Shown here: in pieces, positions 1-5,805 of the stretch
Layout: each line of letters begins with the position of its first letter
Numbering within the stretch: the stretch's first letter is position 1
Assembly (NCBI GenBank): GCA_902803625.1
Contig: CADCQV010000085.1
Span: 1 to 5,805, forward strand
DNA: 5,805 nucleotides
Direction of reading: 5' to 3'
Origin: an uncultured Lachnospiraceae bacterium
Lineage (GTDB): Bacteria > Bacillota > Clostridia > Lachnospirales > Lachnospiraceae
Position numbers and translations under genes: made by a program
The notes under the pieces: model-generated
The model's input: only the letters and a program-made list of their open reading frames with translations
Database searches by the model: none
What the model was told of the DNA's origin: nothing

Positions 1-107
1 AAATTATTGACCGTATTCGGTGCAATATCGGGATACAGCTCCGCTTTCATAATATCTCCGTTTTCCATTTCAATGGTCACAACCGGGTTTTTTCTCTTTT
101 CAGACAT
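1..107 (-). CDS. Cyclophilin-type peptidyl-prolyl cis-trans isomerase, N-terminal part (cut by window edge)
   Basis: The frame opens with ATG at 107-105 and stays open for 35 codons plus two bases to the left edge, so only the N-terminus is present and the gene continues outside. The protein begins MSEKRKNPVVTIEMENGD and continues to ELYPDIAPNTVNN. The first beta strand (VTIEMENGDI) followed by ELYPDIAPNTVNN(F) is the characteristic start of bacterial cyclophilins, which catalyse isomerisation of peptidyl-proline bonds during protein folding. No signal peptide is seen, so the protein is probably cytoplasmic. The start is well fixed by AGGAGG five bases upstream and by the usual distance to the first strand. 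It follows polC on the same strand after 39 bases with no terminator between them, so it is probably co-transcribed. The active-site Arg, Phe and His residues lie beyond the window, so activity cannot be judged. A ppiB-like assignment is likely, but the symbol is left blank because the gene is partial. Confidence 0.87.
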   Translation of the reverse strand, partial: MSEKRKNPVVTIEMENGDIMKAELYPDIAPNTVNN

Positions 108-112
108 TTTTT

Positions 113-118
113 CCTCCT
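113..118 (-). promoter_or_regulatory. Strong Shine-Dalgarno sequence of the cyclophilin gene
   Basis: The minus strand reads AAAAGGAGG, then five A residues, then ATG. AGGAGG is a full match to the anti-Shine-Dalgarno core at good spacing. It fixes the start of the isomerase at 107 and contrasts with the weak sites in front of polC and ispG. It lies in the 39-base gap after the polC stop, where no terminator hairpin is seen. Confidence 0.85.
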
Positions 119-146
119 TTTAATGATTGATCCGGATGCTAAGTAG

Positions 147-3100
147 TCACACTCCGATATAGTCAAAAAGTGAAAGCTGGTTACTCTCCGGAATATTACT
201 TAGTATTCCAAGCTCCTTAAGCTTATCTGCCTTAAGCTTCGAGCAACCGGTTCGGCTCATGAAATCCTCAATCGATAAGAAATCCCCCTTGTCCTTCGTA
301 TTCTTCAGAGCTGCGGAAAGATCATCCGCATCCTTTTCGCCGAAGCCGGCTATGGAGGAAATCGGAGGCAAAATGGATTTTTCATCAGCCTGCCGGAAAT
401 ACTTCGGATCTGAAAGAAAGAGGTCTATGGGTCTGAAGCTGAAGCCCCTGGCGTACATTTCCTGGACAAGCTGCATATCCTTCATGGCATCAAGCTCTGT
501 CTGCGACATCTTTTTCTTTCCCACAGAATCAAGCTTGTCCTTTAATACCTTATACGCTTCCTTTAGCTTCTCAGGTCCAAGGCACATGGTCTCATAATCA
601 ATGTCCGCCCTTATGGAGAAAAAGGCTGAATAATATGCTAAAGGCCGGTTTATCTTGAACCAGGCAACGCGCCATGCCATCATAACATAGGCCACGGCAT
701 GGGCTTTGGGGAACATATATTTGATCTTCAGGCAGGAATCAATATACCAGTCAGGCACGTTGTTTTCAAGCATCCCGGCCTTCATCTCGTCCTTTAAGCC
801 CTTGCCCTTTCTTACTGACTCCATGGTCTTGAAAGAAAGAGAGGGGTCCATTCCCTTATTCATAAGGTAAAGCATGATATCATCACGGCAGCAGATACAT
901 TCCGACAAAGTCATGCCCTTATCCTTTATAAGAAGCTCAGCATTCCCGAGCCAGACATCCGTTCCATGTGAAAGACCGGAAATACGCACAAGATCCGTGA
1001 AGCATCTGGGACGGGTATCCACAAGCATCTGTATAACAAAATCGGTGCCGTATTCCGGGATGCCGAGAGACCCTGTCTTGCAGCCCCCTATATCCTCAGG
1101 CTTTACTCCGAGAATCCCGGGGCTGTTAAAAAGACTCATAACCTCCTTATCATCAAATGATATATCATTGATATCGACCCCGGTGGCATCCACGAGGAAC
1201 TTTATCATGGTGGGATCGTCATGCCCCAGTATATCAAGCTTTAATAAGTTATGATCTATGGAATGATAATCAAAATGGGTTGTCACCGGCTTCTTCTGGT
1301 CATTGGCGGGGTGCTGTCTCGGGGTAAAGGAGTCGATCTCCTCACCTCTCGGAAGCACTATGATCCCTCCGGGATGCTGTCCTGTGGTACTTAATACGCC
1401 TTCACATCCCTTTGCAAGCCTGTCGAGCTCCGGCTGTCTCTTATGTTCATTATGGAGAGGGTCCTCAAAATACTTCTTTGTGTAGCCGTAGGCTGTTTTG
1501 TCCTTTACCGCGGTTGTGGTTCCGGCCCTGAAGGTCTGGCCTGCACCGAATATGACCTCTGTATACTTATGGGCCTTACTCTGGTATTCCCCTGAGAAAT
1601 TAAGGTCAATGTCAGGTTCCTTATCACCCTTGAAACCAAGAAAGGTCTCAAAGGGGATATCAAAGCCCATCTTCTGAAGCTTTTCCCCGCATTCCGGACA
1701 TACGGCATCCGGAAGGTCACAGCCGCATAAGCCTTCATTTTTTGCCTTTTTCACGGCCTCAGAGTCAAAATCGGAATAGTGGCATTTGGAACAGAGATAG
1801 TGCGGCGGCAGGGAATTCACCTCGGTTATTCCCGACATAAATGCCGCAAAGGAGGAGCCCACAGACCCCCGGCTGCCAACTAGATAGCCGTCCTCATTAC
1901 TCTTCCACACAAGCTTCTGGGCTATAACATACATAACCGCATAGCCGTTTCCAATGATGGATTTTAGCTCTCTTTCCAGCCTTTCAGTCACCTGCACAGG
2001 AGGAACCTCCCCGTAAAGCTCCTTTGCCCTGTTATAGCAGATATCCCTCAGGATCTTATCCGAATTTTCGATCACGGGGGGCGCCTTATCAGGACGGACG
2101 GGGGATATGACATCGATCATATCCGCTATCATATTGGGATTCTCTATTACGACCTCCTCTGCCTTCCTGTCGCCTAAATATGCGAATTCATCGAGCATCT
2201 CTTCGGTGGTCCGTAAGAACAGCGGTGCCTGCTCGTCAGCGTCCTTAAAGCCCTTACTGAACATTATTATCCGCCGGAAGATCTCATCCTCAGGGTTCAG
2301 GAAATGAACGTCACAGGTAGCGCAGACAGGCTTATTGAACCTGCTGCCGAGCCGCACTATCTCCTTATTTATATCCTGAAGATCCTCCCTTGTCTTTACA
2401 TACTTCCCTTCTCTTACAAGGAATTCATTGTTTTCTATGGGCTGTATTTCAAGATAGTCGTAAAAGCTGACTATCTCTGCGATCCTTTCCTTCGGCTCCC
2501 GTCTTTCAATAGCCCTGTAGAGCTCTCCGGCTTCACAGGCGCTGCCGAGAATAAGTCCGTCACGGTGCTCCGATAAAAGAGAACGGGGGATCCTGGGTCT
2601 CCTCTGAAAATAGCTTAGGTTTGACTCTGAAACAAGCTTATACAGGTTCAGCCTCCCGGTCTCATTCTTTGCAAGGATAATGATGTGGAAGTAGGGAAGC
2701 TTCTTTATCGTATTTGCTCCTACACGGTCATACTGTTTCAGATCGTAAAGGACCTCGACCTTATCCGCATACTCATCCTTAAGCTTTTCTAGAAGCCTTA
2801 AAAGGATACCTCCGGTGGCTGCCGCATCATCAACTGCCCTGTGGTGGTTTTCAAGAGACACATTAAGGGCTTCGCTAAGCGTATCCAGCTTGTGATTTGT
2901 AAGCTCAGGAAGAAGCATCCTGCCGAGACCCAGAGTGTCAAGTATGGTCTTATCAAAGCTTAAGCCGTTATCTTTAGCCTTCTCACGGATAAATCCCGCA
3001 TCAAATGCCGCATTATGTGCGACGATCACCGCATTTTCCGCAAAAGAGAGGAAGCGCGGAAGTACCTTGTCTATGGTATCCGCACCGTTTACACAGGAAT

Positions 3101-4658
3101 CATTTATTCCGGTCAGCTTCTCTATTTCCGCAGGAATCGGGATTTCGGGATTCACAAATTCCCCGAAGGATGCAGCTACCTGCCCCTTCTCTATACGCAC
3201 GGCGCCGATCTCTATTATCCTGTCACTGACCGGTGAGAAGCCGGTAGTCTCTATATCAAAGACCACATAATCCTGATCAAAGCCTAAGTTTTCCCTTCTG
3301 TCTCCCTCTCCCTCGGACCAGACTATCCGGTTTGCATCATCCACAAGATAGCCTTCACAGCCGTAAATAATCTTAAAATCGGGATTACTCAGTTTTTCCT
3401 TTTCATGATTTGCAGTGGGAAAAGCCAGAACATTGCCATGATCGGTTATTGCGATACTCTTCCATCCCCATGAATCCGCTGTTCTCATAATGGATTCCAC
3501 ACTGCTCACACCATCCATCTCAGAATAGTTTGTGTGGCAGTGAAGCTCTGTTCTCTTTACGGGAGAAAGATCCCGCCTTTCCTTTATGAAGGAACCTGTC
3601 TTTCTGATACCCCTTATCGAGGTTATGATAACGTCATGCTCAAAGGTATCGATCTCGGCAAGACCCTTAAGCTTGACAAAAATTCCCTTCTTCCCCTTTT
3701 CAAGATCCGCAGCACCGAGCTTCTCCCTTAGCTCCGGAAGCTCCTCATTACTTACAAAAAGCTTGAACGAAATGGAATCCGTGAAATCCGTGATGCTAAG
3801 TATAAGAACCGCCTTTTCGTTCTTTATGGGGAGTTCCCTGTAGGAGAAAAGCTGCCCTCTTATAACGACCTCTCCTATCGGACCCACTATATCCTTAATT
3901 GGTATCGGATCCTCCTTTACATCAGACCTGTAGAGAACATCAGGGTCGGAGGTCTGTCTCCTGGCGGGTCTTCTTATAAAGCTTCCCTTTACGGACGAAG
4001 GCTCCTTTGATGCGGCTTTTTTCCGTGCTTTCTCTGACCCCGCTCCTCTTTCCGGCTCGGCCGGGCTTTTCCTCCTGTCGATAAGATCGCGGAATTCCCT
4101 TTTCAATTCCTCTTCGACCATCCGTCTCTCAAGGGATATCTCACCCTTACTGTAGGATAAGCGGACCTCTGTCTTTATCCCGAATCTCAGATTAAAGACA
4201 TTGGAAAAATACTCGGAAAGCTCATATGCGTATCTCTCCGCTTCTTTTCCGAAGATCATTTTCTCCGGAACACTCAGGAAAATGGTGTTCCCGCTGCAGC
4301 TTATCTCTGAATTCCTGTAGAGCTGGTTTATTATGGGATACTCCTCCCTGAGCTCCAGCTCCATTGACTCCCTGTAGCTCTCAAAAACGCCATCTGTGCT
4401 GAAATCCCCATTCAGGCTGAACGATTCATGGATCTTCGGCGTGACTCCCGTGTTTTTGAATATCTGTCTGTTCAGCTCCCTCTGTACACGGAAAACCGTC
4501 TCCTTGTCAATAACCGAATTGCTTAACGCATATATATGGAATTCTTTTCTGTCCCGGCTTCTCAGGATCTTTTTTATCCTTACAGCATTAAAAAGCCCCT
4601 GCATTTCTGACGGGAGCTTTAATGTGGGAAATACTTCAAAGAATGCTTTACTTTCCAT
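147..4658 (-). CDS. polC: DNA polymerase III alpha subunit, PolC type, with 3'-5' proofreading exonuclease
   Basis: This 1503-residue protein is the replicative polymerase that copies the chromosome in Firmicutes, working with the sliding clamp and clamp loader. Domains in order: an N-terminal domain (about 1-190), a basic, probably disordered linker (195-250), and an OB fold (from about 250, with VGPIGEVVIRGQLF at 258). A PHP domain follows, starting at H373-C-H375 with D382, D406-H407 and E435, and resuming after the exonuclease with H658 and D783/H785. The inserted DEDDh exonuclease has D468/E470, D553 and H606/D611. A cysteine-rich zinc region spans 956-990. The polymerase catalytic aspartates are D1016 and D1018 (PDIDLNFSGEYQ) and D1142 (LLKLDILGHDDP). 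A GQHPGG loop lies near H1095 and the KAHAVAYVMMAW segment near H1320. The C-terminus carries the clamp-binding peptide QLSLF (1494-1498). All expected catalytic residues are present. It is slightly longer than B. subtilis PolC (1437 residues). The ATG at 4658 overlaps the end of ispG by 11 bases and is supported by the FFEVFPTLKLPSEMQGLF opening, which resembles clostridial PolC. Confidence 0.98.
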   Translation of the reverse strand: MESKAFFEVFPTLKLPSEMQGLFNAVRIKKILRSRDRKEFHIYALSNSVIDKETVFRVQRELNRQIFKNTGVTPKIHESFSLNGDFSTDGVFESYRESMELELREEYPIINQLYRNSEISCSGNTIFLSVPEKMIFGKEAERYAYELSEYFSNVFNLRFGIKTEVRLSYSKGEISLERRMVEEELKREFRDLIDRRKSPAEPERGAGSEKARKKAASKEPSSVKGSFIRRPARRQTSDPDVLYRSDVKEDPIPIKDIVGPIGEVVIRGQLFSYRELPIKNEKAVLILSITDFTDSISFKLFVSNEELPELREKLGAADLEKGKKGIFVKLKGLAEIDTFEHDVIITSIRGIRKTGSFIKERRDLSPVKRTELHCHTNYSEMDGVSSVESIMRTADSWGWKSIAITDHGNVLAFPTANHEKEKLSNPDFKIIYGCEGYLVDDANRIVWSEGEGDRRENLGFDQDYVVFDIETTGFSPVSDRIIEIGAVRIEKGQVAASFGEFVNPEIPIPAEIEKLTGINDSCVNGADTIDKVLPRFLSFAENAVIVAHNAAFDAGFIREKAKDNGLSFDKTILDTLGLGRMLLPELTNHKLDTLSEALNVSLENHHRAVDDAAATGGILLRLLEKLKDEYADKVEVLYDLKQYDRVGANTIKKLPYFHIIILAKNETGRLNLYKLVSESNLSYFQRRPRIPRSLLSEHRDGLILGSACEAGELYRAIERREPKERIAEIVSFYDYLEIQPIENNEFLVREGKYVKTREDLQDINKEIVRLGSRFNKPVCATCDVHFLNPEDEIFRRIIMFSKGFKDADEQAPLFLRTTEEMLDEFAYLGDRKAEEVVIENPNMIADMIDVISPVRPDKAPPVIENSDKILRDICYNRAKELYGEVPPVQVTERLERELKSIIGNGYAVMYVIAQKLVWKSNEDGYLVGSRGSVGSSFAAFMSGITEVNSLPPHYLCSKCHYSDFDSEAVKKAKNEGLCGCDLPDAVCPECGEKLQKMGFDIPFETFLGFKGDKEPDIDLNFSGEYQSKAHKYTEVIFGAGQTFRAGTTTAVKDKTAYGYTKKYFEDPLHNEHKRQPELDRLAKGCEGVLSTTGQHPGGIIVLPRGEEIDSFTPRQHPANDQKKPVTTHFDYHSIDHNLLKLDILGHDDPTMIKFLVDATGVDINDISFDDKEVMSLFNSPGILGVKPEDIGGCKTGSLGIPEYGTDFVIQMLVDTRPRCFTDLVRISGLSHGTDVWLGNAELLIKDKGMTLSECICCRDDIMLYLMNKGMDPSLSFKTMESVRKGKGLKDEMKAGMLENNVPDWYIDSCLKIKYMFPKAHAVAYVMMAWRVAWFKINRPLAYYSAFFSIRADIDYETMCLGPEKLKEAYKVLKDKLDSVGKKKMSQTELDAMKDMQLVQEMYARGFSFRPIDLFLSDPKYFRQADEKSILPPISSIAGFGEKDADDLSAALKNTKDKGDFLSIEDFMSRTGCSKLKADKLKELGILSNIPESNQLSLFDYIGV
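4648..4658 (-). other. Overlap of ispG end and polC start (probable translational coupling)
   Basis: The last codons of ispG (TAT GGA AAG TAA) contain the polC ATG shifted by one base, so the two coding regions share 11 bases. The region just upstream of the polC ATG (ACTAGAAAGCT) has only a weak purine run and no clear Shine-Dalgarno sequence. Ribosomes finishing ispG could therefore supply much of polC initiation. The overlap is seen directly; the coupling is inferred. Confidence 0.6.
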
Positions 4659-5703
4659 AGCTTTCTAGTTCTGCCTTTAAGGCGCTGAGAAGCTCGTCTT
4701 CCTTAACCTTTTTTATGATCTCACCCTTCCGGAAAAGAAGACCCTCACCGTCTCCGCCGGCAATACCGATATCCGCTTCCTTTGCTTCACCGGGTCCGTT
4801 TACGGCGCAGCCCATGACCGCCACCTTTATATCGAGGTCATAATTCATCACCATCTTTTCAACCCGGTTTGCAAGACCTATAAGGTCTATCCTTGTTCTT
4901 CCGCAGGTAGGGCAGGAAACCACCTCCACGCCCCCTTTCCTGAGTCCCAGGGTACGTAAAATGATCTTTGCGCTTCTGACCTCCTCAACAGGATCACCGG
5001 TAAGGGAAACCCTTATGGTATCTCCTATGCCCCGGCTTAGTATCAGTCCCAGACCAATGGAGGACTTGATATTCCCGCTTACAACAGTCCCGGCTTCCGT
5101 TATACCGACATGAAGCGGATACGGGCTCTTGTCCGCGATCAGACTGTATGCGTCAACACATAAAAGAACATTACTCGATTTAATACTGATGACTATATTA
5201 TCGTAGCCGTTTTCCTCAATTAGCCGGGTCTTTTCCAGGGCACTCTCCACAAGTCCCTCCGGGGTGACGGCCCCGTATTTTTCAAGGTACTTTTTTTCCA
5301 GGGAACCGGAATTAACCCCCACCCTGATCGGAATATCTCTTTCCTTGCAGGCTGCTACCACTTTTTTAAGGTTTTCCTCTCCGCCGATGTTTCCGGGATT
5401 TATCCTTATCTTATCTGCCCCGTTTTCAACTGCGGCGATGGCCATCCTGTAATCAAAGTGTATGTCCGCAACAAGAGGGATATGTATCCTTTTCTTTATC
5501 TCCTTTATGGCTTCGGCTGCTGCCCTGTCCGGAACAGTACAGCGTATGATCTCACAGCCCGCTTCCTCAAGGGAAAGGATCTGCCGTACGGTTGCCCCGA
5601 TATCGTCGGTCCTCGTATTGCACATAGACTGGATAAGCACGGGAGAGCCTCCCCCGATCACCCTGTCACCGATATGAACTTTTTTTGTATTGTCTCTGAA
5701 CAT
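4648..5703 (-). CDS. ispG: 4-hydroxy-3-methylbut-2-enyl diphosphate synthase (MEP isoprenoid pathway)
   Basis: This 351-residue cytoplasmic enzyme (also called GcpE) reductively opens 2-C-methyl-erythritol 2,4-cyclodiphosphate to HMBPP, the penultimate step of the MEP pathway to isopentenyl diphosphate, using a [4Fe-4S] cluster and ferredoxin or flavodoxin electrons. The N-terminal part is the TIM barrel, with IGGGSPVLIQSMCNTRTDD near the start, VADIHFDYRMA and DKIRINPGNIG. The C-terminal part (about 255-351) is the cluster domain. Its ligands are C264 and C267 (SCPTCGRT), C299 and E306 (GCAVNGPGE), spaced as in the E. coli enzyme (C270, C273, C305, E312). It is the short bacterial form without the extra domain of plant and chlamydial proteins. 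The ATG at 5703 is the only plausible start, because an in-frame TGA lies seven codons upstream, yet there is no Shine-Dalgarno sequence. It overlaps polC by 11 bases. In many Firmicutes dxr and rseP precede ispG; they would lie beyond the right edge but cannot be seen here. Confidence 0.98.
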   Translation of the reverse strand: MFRDNTKKVHIGDRVIGGGSPVLIQSMCNTRTDDIGATVRQILSLEEAGCEIIRCTVPDRAAAEAIKEIKKRIHIPLVADIHFDYRMAIAAVENGADKIRINPGNIGGEENLKKVVAACKERDIPIRVGVNSGSLEKKYLEKYGAVTPEGLVESALEKTRLIEENGYDNIVISIKSSNVLLCVDAYSLIADKSPYPLHVGITEAGTVVSGNIKSSIGLGLILSRGIGDTIRVSLTGDPVEEVRSAKIILRTLGLRKGGVEVVSCPTCGRTRIDLIGLANRVEKMVMNYDLDIKVAVMGCAVNGPGEAKEADIGIAGGDGEGLLFRKGEIIKKVKEDELLSALKAELESYGK

Positions 5704-5710
5704 GTGTAAT

Positions 5711-5739
5711 ATTATAAATCAGACGCCAAAAGTACTGAA
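5711..5739 (-). promoter_or_regulatory. Possible sigma-A type promoter for ispG
   Basis: The minus strand has a perfect TATAAT (5711-5716). Seventeen bases upstream of it is TTCAGT (5734-5739), which matches only three of six positions of the TTGACA consensus. TATAAT ends seven bases before the ispG ATG, so a transcript starting at the usual distance would be leaderless or nearly so. That would be consistent with the missing ribosome binding site. The poor -35 and the A+T-rich setting mean the box could be fortuitous, with ispG transcribed from further upstream. Confidence 0.35.
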
Positions 5740-5757
5740 TCACTGTTTTGATACAAC

Positions 5758-5793
5758 GAATTGCTCCGTTGCTTTCAGCAACTCTCGCAATTC
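5758..5793 (-). repeat. Two-step hairpin upstream of ispG, flanked by a 6-bp direct repeat
   Basis: The outer arms are a perfect 7-bp inverted repeat (GAATTGC at 5758-5764 with GCAATTC at 5787-5793). Inside it is a perfect 6-bp stem (5768-5773 with 5777-5782) around a 3-base loop. The strands between the stems are three and four bases long and read as purines only on the minus strand (GAGA opposite GGA), the sense strand of the operon. The hexamer TACAAC directly abuts both outer ends (5752-5757 and 5794-5799). There is no T tract on either side in either orientation, so it is not a canonical intrinsic terminator. It could be a structured RNA leader element, a small dispersed repeat, or the 3' end of an upstream gene. 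Function is unknown. Confidence 0.6.
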
Positions 5794-5805
5794 TACAACA
5801 CTCGC

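Noticed and set aside
130..137. Palindrome ATCCGGAT in the gap between polC and the cyclophilin gene.
   Set aside because: Eight bases is too short to be notable, and it has no loop or T tract to act as a terminator.
215..239. Direct repeat CCTTAAGCTT at 215-224 and 230-239.
   Set aside because: It encodes the repeated Lys-Leu-Lys of a KLKADKLKEL helical segment at the PolC C-terminus and is explained by protein sequence and codon preference.
1505..1738. A 77-codon minus-strand frame within polC in another reading frame.
   Set aside because: It overlaps the catalytic-aspartate and zinc region of PolC, which must be coding in the polC frame. Its arginine- and proline-rich composition is typical of an off-frame reading.
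2304..2576. A 90-codon plus-strand open frame with a hydrophobic stretch.
   Set aside because: It lies wholly antisense to conserved PolC PHP-domain codons, matches no family I recognise, and is best explained as a shadow frame.
2935..3270. Three overlapping plus-strand open frames, antisense to the exonuclease region of polC.
   Set aside because: Several overlapping open frames in one place are typical of shadows of a codon-biased gene, and none has a recognisable product.
5758..5793. The hairpin as an intrinsic terminator of the gene upstream of ispG.
   Set aside because: There is no run of T residues after the stem on either strand, and the stem is interrupted by an internal loop.
5740..5805. 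A minus-strand frame open from the right edge to TGA at 5740-5742 (ending ELLKATEQFVVSKQ), which could be the C-terminus of the gene before ispG.
   Set aside because: It is only 21 codons, it coincides with the hairpin, and a second minus frame is open here as well. The peptide is hydrophilic and does not resemble the membrane C-terminus of RseP, the usual upstream neighbour. Sequence beyond the window is needed to decide.

Overview
The window looks like a housekeeping chromosomal segment of a low-to-moderate G+C Gram-positive bacterium. The main evidence is a PolC-type replicase, which marks Firmicutes and relatives, encoded directly downstream of ispG. That order, the style of the PolC N-terminus and the frequent AGA/AGG and ATA codons suggest a clostridial organism, possibly Lachnospiraceae. 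The family-level placement is inference.

All supported genes lie on the minus strand, so transcription runs from the right edge to the left. From upstream to downstream: (1) 5704-5805 is a short non-coding stretch. It holds a strong interrupted hairpin flanked by a 6-bp direct repeat, then a TATAAT box placed unusually close to the next start codon. (2) 4648-5703 is ispG, complete, an iron-sulfur enzyme of the MEP isoprenoid pathway. (3) 147-4658 is polC, complete, the replicative DNA polymerase III alpha subunit with built-in proofreading exonuclease. Its start overlaps the end of ispG by 11 bases. (4) 108-146 is a short gap with a strong Shine-Dalgarno sequence. (5) 1-107 is the beginning of a cyclophilin-type peptidyl-prolyl isomerase gene that runs off the left edge.

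The tight packing and shared strand suggest one operon, with polC translation probably coupled to ispG. The three products do not act in one pathway. The arrangement matches the conserved clostridial/bacillar block in which MEP-pathway genes precede polC. No mobile element, CRISPR array, tRNA, rRNA or intrinsic terminator was recognised, and no new multi-gene system is visible. The least explained part is the 100-base region upstream of ispG.
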